This document shows positions 1-9,982 of a stretch of DNA of 30,116 nucleotides, in pieces. A model generated the notes under the pieces. That model was given only the letters and a program-made list of their open reading frames with translations, ran no database searches and was not told the DNA's origin. Within the stretch, counting starts at the first letter, position 1. The number at the start of each line of letters is the position of its first letter. This DNA comes from Amphimedon queenslandica (taxonomy: Eukaryota; Porifera; Demospongiae; Haplosclerida; Niphatidae): contig NW_003546644.1 of NCBI RefSeq assembly GCF_000090795.2, positions 55,276 through 85,391 on the forward strand. The letters are read 5' to 3'. Both the position numbers and the translations under genes were made by a program.

Positions 1-78
1 ACCAAGCTCTGGGACTGCTTAGACGAGGTAATTAAGTTTGCTGACTCTCACAAGAACTCCAGAGTACTCCTCCGGTGA
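1..78 (+). CDS. Possible C-terminal exon of a gene entering from the left
   Basis: The first 25 codons of this frame are open from base 1 and end at a TGA (76-78). The reading starts TKLWDCLDEVIKFADSH and looks like an amphipathic helix. An AATAAA-like signal lies about 90 bases downstream (near 166-171), which would suit a 3' end. The opposite strand also has a short acidic reading in the same place, so coding is not certain. I do not recognise the protein. The call rests only on the open frame, its residue composition and the downstream signal. Confidence 0.22.
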   Translation, partial: TKLWDCLDEVIKFADSHKNSRVLLR

Positions 79-267
79 TCATCCTCCTCATCCTCTGAGT
101 CGAGATTCCTCCTCATTTTTTTGTTTTTTTTGTTAATCGGCTTTTTTCAAAGCCACCGTAATTATAATAAAAGATCTCTCCTGATTACGATAAAACAATA
201 ATAATTGTGTATGCATGCATGATGCGTGTTAGATAGTGAGAAATCTGTGTTTTTGTCGGCAAACAAA

Positions 268-350
268 GGTGTGGCCAAATGTTCGACGCACTTTGCGTGC
301 CGCAAAAAGGGCGTGGCCAATTTTTGGCGCGCTTCGCGTGCCCCCCTTTT
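268..350. repeat. GC-rich two-copy repeat with GTGGCCAA and GCGTGCC cores
   Basis: Two adjacent diverged copies of about 40 bp are visible. Each starts GTGGCCAA and ends with a CGC..GCGTGCC core. The block is much richer in G+C than the flanking DNA. It lies just beyond the point where the neighbouring integrase fragment loses homology to its relatives, so it may mark the insertion or rearrangement that truncated that gene. Confidence 0.4.
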
Positions 351-370
351 TCGTCTTGCTCAACCTTCTT

Positions 371-832
371 TCATAGTCTGCCTACGCCCATGTTTTGGAC
401 ACTACTTACACTTTCATCAAGCTCATCATCCGTCAAGTTTGAATACTTAGAGGAGAGTGATACTTCAAAATCAGCTAGCCTGCGATAAATGGTTCGAACA
501 GACACTCCAATAATGCTTGCCATTTGTAGTGCGGTGAAGTTATTCTCTACAAGGTACTCAAGCTGAGCTTTGGGAATTCTAAATCTTGGTCGACCATTTA
601 AGGTGTCACACATTGGGGCAGATATCACTATTGTCTTTTCAAATTGCACTTCCAGTGAACGAAGAGCCTCAAGAGTTGTCCTGACCATGTCAGAGGCAAC
701 AGACTCATCCTCACTCATTTCCCCATCCAGATTTCCTTTCAGAAGGATTTCTCTCAACACAAGCTCCAGCTGAAGCAAAGACGAATCCAGAACGCCTTGG
801 TCGATTGTCCTACCATCTTCATAGCACTGCAA
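371..832 (-). pseudogene. N-terminal fragment of an HTH/rve-type integrase element
   Basis: This is a 153-residue frame without internal stops. It carries the N-terminal half of a transposon integrase family that I recall as common in sponges, cnidarians and fish. An acidic/leucine-rich lead (residues 1-70) is followed by SAPMCDTLNGRPRFRIP (about 72-88). A helix-turn-helix-like segment follows, QLEYLVENNFTALQMASIIG and then VSVRTIYRRL (about 90-118), with the conserved LTDDELDE near 133-140. The catalytic DDE (rve) part that should follow is absent. Homology stops near 420 and the frame runs into a GC-rich repeat. The same segment recurs at 16.4 and 28.3 kb, which supports the family call. 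The upstream edge near 840 matches the start of the 28278 copy, where an acceptor-like CACAG stands, so this may be one exon. The fragment has the HTH for DNA binding but cannot be an active integrase. Confidence 0.6.
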
Positions 833-839
833 AGAACTC

Positions 840-2820
840 AGGACTCTTTAAATCACAGAGCGAGACCACTTTAAATCCGACAATATGTCTTTCCTGGCAA
901 TGCAAAACTAGCTCAATACGTAAACCATGTTATTATCAATTACAGTTAATAAACTAGATAAAATGTCTGCTAGGTTCAGGAAATATGAAGGAAATCTACA
1001 GCCCTCAGTCCTGCTATCATCTTGCATTAGGCAGCTCATTCTTATAGGCAGGTAGATTGCTCTGTAGTTGTATATTTAGTTGTATTTACAATTGCATGAT
1101 GATACATATGGGTTTATGGCACTTAAATTTAAGCCACTTTTCATTTTGTCAGTACTACTGCTTGGGAGTTGTTGATAGCTAAAGTTTAATATATAAACGT
1201 ATGCAATTATAATTTTTGTGCCTTCATGATGAAATTTTGTATACATGATTAGATAGGTCTCGAGCCATTATACATTATGGTTCCACTGTGTGCGCAAGAT
1301 TCATCATGTAGTCTAAGTAAGTATTTCCTCTAATAATTATACCTTGAAGCTGACATGTTGTAATGTTGCTATAGGTTAATAGCACAGTTATTCTTTACAT
1401 GCTGTAAATATAGGTACTGCATTTCTCTGTTCTCAAATGATGAATTTGGTGTTGATTGACACTATCTTTATCTCGTGATGTAAGTGATGTCCCTCAATTG
1501 CTATTTCTCTCCTCCTCATACTAACTCAAGTAGTGAACTGTAGAATACCTACAAATTATGTATGTACATTAATGTACGCATAAACATTGTTATTATTTTT
1601 TATTATGTATCAAGACGCAATACACACTACATTGCATGTACATGTATGTACATTAAAGGGGAGAGAGGGAGAGAGAAGGGGTGTCTTTCTGATGAGTAAT
1701 ATGATGTATCATCTATTGTGTAGGATAATATCGCCAAATGATCGAGAGAAAGTAATGCTGAAGAGGGCTTTAAAACATCCAATTAGAACAAGTAAGTGTT
1801 TAAAGATCAACATCACTGTATAATTACAATTGTTATCTCTTTCTGTCCCTCTTAGTATAATTAGATCAAGACAAAGTCAATAAATAATTAATGCTGTGTT
1901 GCATTGGCTAAATCAATAATAATGGTGAGTGGTGTGTAATGTACAAGTTAATATAGACTACTGCATGTGTAATTTCAAAGGTAATTTTACAGGCCTTAAT
2001 TTAATCAGAATCAGCTCATATTTTTTATGTAAAACAAGAACATATACACGTATCAACAAATATAGAGAAAAAATCTCATGCAATCAATTTTTGACATAAT
2101 AGCGCAGGATGTTCGTCAATGCCTGACAGTGTACATACCCCTTGACAACATTTAATTTCTTCCCTTAGAACATTTTTTTTGTACTCATATGCTCTTCCTT
2201 TGCCACTGTCTTCCATCCTTCTTAAACTAATCTCCAACTTTTTCCCTCTCTGTGCCTCCTTCAATCTCCATGAATATTGTTTATCCTCAAACACTCTCCC
2301 CTCGTCTTCCCTATCATTCCTTTTTTTATGGCTTTACTATTGTACATGTACATGTCACTTTTCTCTACATCTTTCTCATCTTTGCTCCTGTATGTTTTTA
2401 TATCCTATGTGTACATTTCTTCCTCTTTATCTTCTTTTCTGGATCTACATGTGTATTCCTGTCCCCCATGATTCATCAGTGGTGCATACAAAATAGAGAA
2501 GAGAGGAACATTAATGAGAAGCAATGGAGTGGATAGAAAGTTTAAAAGATATAGACAGAGACTTGGTGCGTCAAGTATTAATGGAAGAGAAGAAAAAAGA
2601 AAACAATAAAGATAGAGGAATAGAAACGAGGCTGAGTGAAGAGAGTGTGTGTGTGTTTGTGATGAAGAGACTAATAAACGTACATGTATATAGATGCAGA
2701 CTCTTGCTTCTACGATTATGCTAGTACCCTGTAATCAAGAGTACCTAAAAGGGAATGCATTATATAATGGAAGCATGATCTATAATAAATAGGCAGGGAT
2801 ATGGGCGTGGAAAATTTAAA
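840..2820. other. AT-rich stretch with no supported gene
   Basis: This stretch has no convincing gene. It holds AT-rich sequence, several TGTACATGTACATG-type alternating runs (about 1635-1660 and 2340-2355), a GA-rich microsatellite (about 1657-1682) and a pyrimidine-rich tract (about 2200-2470). Open frames across the pyrimidine-rich tract occur on both strands and look compositional. A single exon-like segment inside it (1724-1791) is listed separately. Confidence 0.5.
1724..1791 (+). CDS. Isolated exon-like segment
   Basis: A 68-base open segment is bounded by a good acceptor (TTGTGTAG) and a consensus donor (GTAAGT). It reads IISPNDREKVMLKRALKHP. The composition is charged and protein-like, and both splice sites are strong. 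No matching neighbouring exon with compatible phase could be fixed with confidence. A continuation from about 1992 is open for roughly 34 codons but is weak. The product is unknown, and chance is a real alternative. Confidence 0.2.
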
Positions 2821-4140
2821 ATGGACGAACAGTTATTTGTATCTGCCTGTGGAGTTGTTGCTGGCATTATTGAAGCTTACACAGCTAGAGAAGATAAGTA
2901 TGATGAAAATTTTGTTGTATTGACTTGATGTGTTCATTCATTTAATGCTAGGCTTAGTTCTAGGCTTTTGAGTGCTCAGGAGGAGTAACGTGAAGTAGGC
3001 GAGGACTGATTAGAGTGCTCAAGAGGAAGAACGTGAATTAGAGGAGGAGGAGGGAGACAATGAAAGAGAATCTGAGAGCCGAACTGGACGTCCTTCATTA
3101 TCGATTGACATTTATGAAGTGCAGATTTTGAGGGCACTAAGTTTTTTTTGGACTAACATAGCCTTAATTCTTGGCATTAGTCGATCAACTCTATACAGAA
3201 AAATTCGATTGTCTGGCTTAAGTTTTGATGTTAATATGCAACTTAACGACAATGAACTAGACGATACTATTACTCGTATTGAGGTGGATCACCCAGATGC
3301 CGGAGAAGTTATGGTTAATGGTAATTTGCTGTAGAAAGGTACATGTATACGTATACCACATAGTTCAATTCGTGCATCAATCCACAGGCTTGATCCATTT
3401 GTTCGTGACAGATCAAAACCAGCAATTAGGTGCCGTTCATATTATGTTCCTGGTCGAAACTATGTCTGGCACATTGATGGTAATCATAAGCTGATTAGAT
3501 GGCGAATTGTATAATTCACAGTGGTATTGATGGCTACTCCAGGGTTGTAGTTTTTCTATAACCTTCGACTGATAATCGTGCACATACGATGCTCTCTTGC
3601 TTTGAGAATGGTGTTTTTGAATATAAACTGCCTGGCCGCATATGCTCAGACCTAGGAGGGGAAAATGTGGAAGTCTGAAGCTACATTGTGAGGGAGCATA
3701 ACAACAATGCATCCTGTGTTATAGTAGGTTCATCCACTCATAACAAACACATTGAAAGGCTATGGTGAGACGTACATGGATGTGTATTGAGACCATTTCG
3801 CAATCATTTCAGGCATCTCGAAGAAATTGGATTCCTTGATCTCTTGAATGAAGTCAATATCTTCTGTTTATATACCTGTTACTTACCCAGAATCAATAAG
3901 TGTATTCATTTCTTTCAGGAGGCTTGGAATATACACCAATTATCTACAGAAGGAAATGCCACTCCTTTCCAACCTTTTCTCTCTGGGTCATTAATTTGAA
4001 ACAAATCTCCTGTAACTATATCTCATCATGTTTCATTGGTATTACCAGCTGCAGGTGAACATGTTACAGTACCCCATTCTCACTTCAATCCTTGTTCTGC
4101 TCTTCAACATGCATTAATGAACAGGTATGACCCTCTGTAA
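2821..4140 (+). pseudogene. rve integrase of a divergent HTH-integrase element, decayed
   Basis: This is the fullest integrase copy in the window. A short first exon begins at 2821 (MDEQLFVSACGVVAG) and can splice through a 54-bp GT-AG intron (2898-2951) into an acidic SAQEE-rich segment. That segment is partly duplicated near 2969-3050. Next come SRTGRPSLSIDIYEV and an HTH-like part (LGISRSTLYRKI). The rve core then follows: WHIDGNHKLIRW (first Asp at 3476-3478), CSDLGGENVEV (second Asp) and THNKHIERLW (Glu, 35 residues after the second Asp). The C-terminal LPRINK and STEGNATPFQP motifs are also present. In-frame stops occur in the acidic segment, after NGNLL (3332), after VVVFL, after NVEV and after IERLW. 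A frameshift follows RWRIV. All three catalytic residues remain but the gene cannot encode the enzyme. Function by family: integrase/transposase strand transfer. Confidence 0.7.
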
Positions 4141-4324
4141 TCTCCCAATTACTTTGATGATGGCTTGATGTCTCTATTATAACTTTTATTGGTGATCATT
4201 TGCAAGTATGTGTTTTTTGCTTGGAAAAGAACAAGCAATGACATTGATTTCCTTGTCACAGAAGTTATTTGATTAACTTAATTCACAAAAAGTTATTAAT
4301 TTTCATTTATTTGAGTGGGTCTGT

Positions 4325-4455
4325 ACCAGACCTGTGGTCAATTACAAAAGCTCAATTACAATTACACATTCCATTACATTCCCTATGTAACAATAAACTA
4401 AATTACAATTACAATTACACTATGATAGTGCAATTTCAATTAAAATTAAAATTTG
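4325..4455. repeat. AATTAC-rich MITE-like or simple-repeat element
   Basis: The block opens with CCAGACCTGTGGTCAATTAC and continues as irregular AATTAC/AATTACA units, then AATT-rich sequence. Another AATTATAATTG patch lies near 4618-4632. From memory, elements with this opening and AATTAC tracts are dispersed in several marine invertebrate genomes. That recollection is unverified. No coding potential is seen. Confidence 0.4.
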
Positions 4456-4639
4456 ATGTACATGTAACGCAACAACATACTTCACAGTCCTTACACTGCA
4501 GTGCCATAAAATTTACGTCAGGTATTTATTTTGGTACTTTACAGTCATCAAATGTACCCATAGTAGATATTAAAAACATTCTTTTGTGTATCTGTACATT
4601 CTGTAGTTAGTTAACTCAATTATAATTGAAATTCACTTA

Positions 4640-5220
4640 CATCAGTTCAAATAAGCCAGAACTGCCTTAGACGTCTTGCAAGTTTGGTGAAAAAGACATT
4701 CCATATCGAATTGACTCTGAAACTACTTACGAAGAACTGCCTACTAATATTCTTAATTGGATTGGGTAATAGGTTCATACCACTGTACCACCAGGAGTAA
4801 TTCAGATAGACCTTGGTAATTTTGCACATGAATCTAATCCCCATACACTTATTTACCATCACTTCTGATGATTATTACTTCAACAACTTTAAAAACTTCA
4901 GTATTTCATTAAGCTTTATAATAAAATTATGTTTGATTAAATATATATAGTAACAGTTCATAGTTATTAAAAATGTTAATGACAGATCAGTCTTTGTACC
5001 TATAAATGATAAAATAATTGTAATAAATTTGGTAATTTACCATGCAGTCATAAAGTATGTATAGAAATTTTTTTTCAGTTTTATATATTTTCCTGACAAT
5101 ATCTAATGTTAAGTAAAGAAACTCAGGTAAAAATTACCAAATTTTATTTAGTCGAAAACTTTAAAATGAAAAATTCTCTCCTTTTCCTTTTTGGTAAAAT
5201 TTGGCCAAAGTCCCTGTACT
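4640..5220. other. AT-rich stretch, nothing supported
   Basis: I see no gene here. Short open frames on the minus strand (4647-4862) lack recognisable motifs, splice context or codon character. Poly-T and AT runs dominate from about 4900. Confidence 0.5.
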
Positions 5221-5465
5221 AGAACACAAAAAATTAAAATAACAAGATGAAGTAGGATTCTGAACGACCAATGAAAATACAAAATGAAAATCCTACTTGT
5301 GACGCAAATTCTACTCTACATTGTACTTTTAATGTTATTATGTAAGAATTACGGATCACCTTGCAATGTAGAGTAGAATTTGCGTCACAATTAGGGTTTT
5401 CACTTCGTATTTTTGTTGGTCGTTCGGCATCCTACTTCATCTTGTTTTTTTAAATTTTTTGTGTT
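5221..5465. repeat. Long inverted repeat (foldback element)
   Basis: The left arm (5221-5323) and right arm (5364-5465) are near-perfect reverse complements of about 100 bases around a spacer of about 40 bases. The innermost match is TTGTGACGCAAATTCTACTC against GAGTAGAATTTGCGTCACAA. The outer part pairs TAGGATTCTGAACGACCAAT with the matching TTGGTCGTTCGGCATCCTA. A transcript would form a strong hairpin. It is most likely a foldback or MITE-type element. No coding frame is present. Confidence 0.8.
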
Positions 5466-5572
5466 TTTGTTTGTGTTGATTTTTTTATAATATTTCGTAT
5501 TTTGTTGGTCGTTTGGAATCCTACTTCATTTTGTTTTTTTTAATTTTTTTATGTCCTTGTTTGTGTTGATTA
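5403..5572. repeat. Tandem copy of the right foldback arm
   Basis: The outer part of the right arm (from 5403) is repeated about 90 bases downstream (from 5493). Both units carry TTGGTCGTT, ATCCTACTTCAT and TTTGTGTTGAT in the same order and spacing. This gives two direct copies plus the inverted left arm. Confidence 0.7.
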
Positions 5573-5597
5573 TTAAAATAATATTTATAGTATTTCT

Positions 5598-8274
5598 TTA
5601 GTTGCAATTGTGATACTTGTTGATTTTACACAAACAATAATTTTCTTTATAACATTTATGAGAGACAGTATTGAATAGATATGCTGAAGGAATATCAACC
5701 ATACTGATGACAAGTGAAACTAATACTAGTCTTGACACAAGTCCTTGTTCAAGAATCTGTGAGCTAAGAGTTTCCATCTTCCCTGCTATTCCTGTTCTTC
5801 CAGGCTGTTGTCAATTTCATAATTATCATTGCATATTATAAGTCATAACATTAATTAATTGTTTGTTTTTTAAAATAAAATAAAATAAAACACTTGATAA
5901 AACAGTAACATGTAAAATCAATACCTTCTTTTAGCTGGAAACCTCCACTAAAGTATTGCAATAAGTTGATTCCAAGCATAGCTTGGTAAAAAACTAACTT
6001 GCTTCTTCCAGAGCTGCAGATCTGAGCATGCGCAACCACACCCAAATTTTGGAGCACATGGCAAGCTTCTTTAATTAACAAAATGGCGGCATGTAGCTAA
6101 GATGGTTCGATCCAGCAGTCACAGTATCACTTTTTCCTTACTTGAAGAATGATCTGATGGGACATGGACCTGCGCATAGACTGTTGGAGTAGATTGGTGT
6201 AAGAATTATTCTTGTAGCACCAACTGATACTGAGATACACAACGACAACTGGATTGACAGGACTTGATGAAGATGATGATGATGATGATGATGATGATGA
6301 AAAAAGGTGGCTGAAGAAAACGGCCGGTTCGCTAATTTTTGACTTTTCGCTTAGAAATGGTCTAGAGCCACGCTAGTTGTACCATTGGAGTCCTCTGGTC
6401 AAGATAAGGTCCTCTATAAAGTCTGGTAAGCATAGGAGCTCGTTTTCCTAGTATAGCAAGGCTTCAAATGTCGTGGCAGCCATTTTGTTTGGGGGTGAAT
6501 CCTACTTAGTAACGCTACTGCGTTACTAATGATACACGCCTACACAGCCAAGAGTTTGAACTTGGACCAGGTCCGATTCAGGCACGAGTCAGGTTGACAC
6601 AGGGCTAAATCAGCCTAATCAGGATCGGAGATTAGGCCTGCTCCAGAACTTTTGGGTGATTTTGTCTGATTAGAACTGACAAAGCATTCACAATCATGAA
6701 TCGTGATATCAGGCATGGATTAGCTAGCTCTGATGATGATGATGCGCAAGTAATAATTAATTCTTAATTTTAATACCTTTACTAATCATTCTTAATTATC
6801 ATTTTTTTTAAATCAATGGTAGGAAAAACCAATAGTACAAAAATATGAGTTTACACTTGGTCATTAATGACTTGAATGATCTAAACATCTCTTCTGACTC
6901 GAAAATGTTTCTTTTTGCCGATGACATCCTCTTACTTCACCCTCTTGCAAACTCAAACGACTGGTCCTCTCTTCAATCTGAATAGACTTAATTTGTTCAT
7001 GGAGCAATCTAACTCTCTCTCCTTAAATACTAGTAAATCTGAGTATATGATCGTTTCACTTTCTTGTCATTCAAATTTTGACACTCTGTCCCTCCTCTGT
7101 CTTAAGCAAATCCCCTTTGCTCGAGTATACTCCTACAAATATCTTGGCTTAATATTCACTAGTAACCTGTCCTATGAGGATCACATAATACAGATAATCA
7201 AAAAGGCACGTATAATCCCTTGGTCTCATTTATTGTAACTTTTACAAACATTCATCTCCTGATGCCCTTATTCACCTGTATGTTACGCTTGTCCATCCTA
7301 TTCTCGAGTATGCCTCCCCAATTTGGGACCCCCTCTCTTCTTCAGTGTCATCAAGGCTTGAGGCTTTTCAGCATTTTGGCCTAAAACTAGCTCTCAAATC
7401 CTGGACAGTCCCATACCAACAACTGCTTCTACAGTCCAACATTCATTTCCTATCACATTGCTGGTTTAAACTTCATATGATTATTTTATTTAAAGTCAAG
7501 GAAGGCCTCTATTTCACTCTATTTCACCCTCTGCTAGCTAAAGTTCCCTAAAATTATCATTTAAGATATACTAACAAAGACAATTTATTTCCAATCACTT
7601 GTAATACTTTAACTTACCATAATTCATTTTATCTCTCTCCAATCAACCAATGGAACCATTTAACCTCCTCTCTGAAACTCACTCTTACCCTCTCATATCT
7701 TTAATTTAAAATAGATAACCACATATGACCACCTCTTTATTAATTGTCACTTACTGATTTTCTTACAATTAGCTATGCTATTATTTATTCAATAAAAAAA
7801 CTGTAACATTTTGAACTAACAATGATGGCAATCTTACCTTGAGTGTAATTGTGTCTTCCTTCCTTATCAGTTTTGTTTTAACTGTGGTCCCTGATAAAAT
7901 CATAGCAAGATAAAGGTTAACTTTGCAATGCTTGAATTGCTGGCAATTTGATGCTAGGCTGAGTCCCGCTGTAAGTAAAACAAAATAATAGTAATAATCA
8001 TAATTATTACCTTGATTACATCTTGCATCTTTCTAAAAATTATAATGTAATGCTTGTTATCACTAAAACTTCACAAAAACAAAATACAATGCTGAACAAA
8101 AACATGTAGCTTATACCAAATATCATCTGATGGCTTATACAGAAGGCCACAATTGTAAATACCACCAAGAGTATGAATCTGAAACAGGACAATAAATACA
8201 TAATGTACTGTCTTAATACTCACCTGTTACTTTTCAAATGACACTCACAATGAACCTCAGTGCCAACTACCCTA
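5598..8274 (-). CDS. Candidate five-exon gene of unknown function
   Basis: Five minus-strand segments can be joined without a stop using GT-AG splice sites and compatible phases. They are about 8274-8224 (…GTEVHCECHLKSN), 8178-8117 (hydrophobic, RFILLVVFTIVAFCISH), 7968-7838 (NCQQFKHCKVNLYLAMILSG and on to KEDTITLK), 6021-5925 (ICSSGRSKLVFYQAMLG) and 5782-5598 (KMETLSSQILEQG, ending at TAA 5600-5598). Introns are 45 and 148 bp, then about 1.8 kb, then 142 bp. The 7838 exon has an excellent acceptor (TTACTTACAG) and donor (GTAAGA). The second exon would be a membrane segment in this frame, although another frame there is also open. The large intron holds a LINE fragment and a microsatellite. 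Upstream exons would lie where a transposon now sits, so the gene may be truncated. I do not recognise the protein, and phase agreement over short AT-rich exons can arise by chance. Confidence 0.3.
6079..6090 (+). promoter_or_regulatory. YY1-like motif CAAAATGGCGGC
   Basis: CAAAATGGCGGC matches the known metazoan YY1 site (AAnATGGCGGC), which sits near transcription starts of genes and some transposons. A second CCATTTTG core is near 6480. No attached gene was established: the plus ATG inside it opens only a few codons. Confidence 0.3.
6265..6300. repeat. GAT/ATG trinucleotide microsatellite
   Basis: About eleven consecutive GAT units are seen, then an A run. A shorter GAT run occurs near 6728-6744. 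Confidence 0.9.
6507..6528. repeat. Small perfect hairpin TAGTAACGC..GCGTTACTA
   Basis: A 9-bp perfect stem surrounds a TACT loop. It stands in a more GC-balanced stretch (about 6310-6660) without any supported gene. Its role is unknown. Confidence 0.5.
6854..7703 (+). pseudogene. LINE (non-LTR) reverse transcriptase fragment
   Basis: The plus strand shows the second half of a non-LTR reverse transcriptase. Motifs appear in order. INDLNDLN precedes the catalytic FADD box (6914-6925, read as MFLFADDILLLHPL). The SLNTSKSEYM segment follows, then YKYLGLIFTSNLSYEDHI (about 7133-7190). After a frame change come HLYVTLVHPILEYASPIW (about 7272-7326), RLEAFQHFGLKLAL and, near 7610-7660, a YHNSFYLSPINQWN-like tail, as in jockey/CR1-like elements. 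At least two frameshifts and stops (near 6980 and 7238) break it. The 5' palm/finger region and endonuclease are missing, giving a typical truncated LINE. It sits in the large intron of the candidate minus-strand gene. The enzyme would have copied element RNA at the target site, but this copy is dead. Confidence 0.75.
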
Positions 8275-8350
8275 TAGCCGGTTTTTTCGAGGATAACAAA
8301 TTTCGAAGATTTTGCAAAGTTTAGGATGAATCGCAAAATTTATTTCAACG
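8267..8350. mobile_element. TATAGCCGG...TCGAGGAT element end or MITE fragment
   Basis: The block starts CCTATAGCCGGTTTTTTCGA and goes on as GAGGATAACAAATTTCGAAG, with a TTCGAAGATTTTGC / GAATCGCAAAATTT pair. I recall similar TATAGCCGGnnnnTCGAGGAT sequences as widespread small elements in cnidarian and sponge DNA (not verified). It lies directly upstream of the DDE transposase pseudogene and could be its terminal repeat. No matching inverted copy is visible after 9853. Confidence 0.4.
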
Positions 8351-8403
8351 AATTGGACTGCAAATAATTTCTTCTCATTAGTAGTCGTGGCTATGACCAC
8401 ACG

Positions 8404-9853
8404 CTAGTTATCAATAACAGTGAAGTGAAGTCCAAAGTGGCGCTGCTTAAGTATTTTAAGAAAGCAAGTATTCTGCCGAGCCCATATGGACCCCTTTCTG
8501 AGAAAATACCTTCTGCCAGTATCGCTGCAGCCAATAAAAAAGTACAAAAGATTTTGGATTCTAAGAAAGAGAGTGCTACATCTAAATGGTCCCCGTACAC
8601 CCGGTATTCTGATGAGGAAAGTGGTAGGATTGCCAAGCGAGCATCAGAGATGGGTGTCACAAGTACAATAAGATATTTTGCTAAGGACTTTCCTGACAGA
8701 CCATTGAAGGAAAGCATGGTCCGAACCTGGAAAAAACAGTATGAGTTACACCTAAAGGCTAGGAGCCTATCAGGAAAATCTACAGATTCAGCAGTAAAGA
8801 TCATGGGACCAAGTGTAAAGAGAGTACATCCTTTATTGCTAGGAGTGAGTATGGATAAAGAATCACAAGCATACATTTCTACATTGCGAGTGTGTGGATG
8901 CATTATCAATTCAGCTATTGTAATGGGAGCTGCAGAGGGAATTGTTAAAAAATATGATAGCAATTTGCTTGAAACTAATGGCGGACATATTACAATTAAC
9001 AAGGGCTAGGCGAAAGGATTTTTGAATAGAATGGGGTTTGTGAAACGAAGAGCCAGCACAAAAGCAAAATGAACCATTCTGATTTTGAATTATACAAGCA
9101 GCAGTTTGTGTTTTACATCCATACAGTAATGGAGATGGATAAAATCCCAAAAGAACTTGTCATAAATTGGGATCATACCGGCATCCAATATGTCCCTGTC
9201 AGTTCATGGACAATGGCAAAAGAAGGTTCAAAACAAGTAAAAATAGCAGGAAGCAACAACAAGCGGCAAACTACAGCTGTATTTGCGAACACAATGAGTG
9301 GAGATTTTCTTCCACCACAAATAATTTATTCAGGAAAGACTCCCAAGTGCCTTCCATCAGTGAAATTTCCCAGTGACTGGAGTGTGAGTTTATCTCAAAA
9401 TCACTGGGCCAATGAAGCTACTTCTGAGGAGTATATTAATACTATTCTTCCATACGTGAAGCAAACCAGAGCCTCTCTCTCAATGATGATCATCCGGCTG
9501 TAGTGATTTATGATCGTTTCAAAGGTCAATGCACAGGAAAGATCTTCTCTATGTTAGACAGCAATAATATACGTATTGTAATCGTTCCTGCCAATGGCTC
9601 TAATAGGCTGCAACCATTGGATGTCAGCATCAATATGTCAGCTAAGGAGTTTCTGCGACGTCAATTTCACCAATGGTACTCTGAGCAAGTTTGTATGCGA
9701 ATGCAACATGAAACCAGGATCACATCAGTTGACCTTGCAATGGCTATTGTCAAACCTTCAAGTGCAAAGTGGTCAATTGCTTTGTAAAATTACATGAAAG
9801 AGAACCCTGCTTTTAGTATCAATGGTTTTAAACAAGCTGGAATTTTCTTTTAA
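8404..9853 (+). pseudogene. pogo/Tigger-like DDE transposase, decayed
   Basis: The reading starts in open frame near 8404 (no ATG is clear) with KSKVALLKYFKKA. An HTH-like region follows, with KWSPYTRYSDEESGRIAKRA (about 8584-8645) and PLKESMVRTWKKQY. A DDE superfamily endonuclease domain comes next: NWDHTGIQYVPVS (first Asp, about 9168), WTMAKEGSKQVKIAG, TAVFANTMSGDFLPPQIIY, VIYDRFKGQ (second Asp) and NRLQPLDVSIN (third Asp, about 9615). The tail reads NGFKQAGIFF with a TAA at 9851. Damage: TAG at 9007 (probably a former Trp), a frameshift near 9068, a frameshift near 9485 and TAA near 9785. All three acidic residues persist, so decay is fairly recent. By family, the protein cuts and pastes DNA at terminal repeats (Tc1/mariner/pogo superfamily). 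A minus-strand frame across 8391-9002 is its shadow. Confidence 0.75.
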
Positions 9854-9982
9854 TGCAATAATAATATAAGTAATAGTGTAATTGAAAAATTCAGAGAGAG
9901 AATTATGATTCTATATACAATAATAATTATTACCATGGTTATTGACTCTGCTGAAACAAATTATTGTCACTAATAAAATAAC

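Noticed and set aside
2076..2536. Several overlapping open frames on both strands
   Set aside because: They lie in a pyrimidine-rich tract, overlap in several frames, and show no domain, splice structure or start context.
3437..3712. Minus-strand open frame
   Set aside because: Antisense of the rve catalytic region of the integrase pseudogene.
6100..6120. GGTTCGATCC as a tRNA B box
   Set aside because: The flanking bases do not form a T stem and no A box or acceptor stem lies upstream.
8391..9002. 203-residue minus-strand open frame
   Set aside because: It is the antisense shadow of the DDE transposase, whose motifs are on the plus strand.
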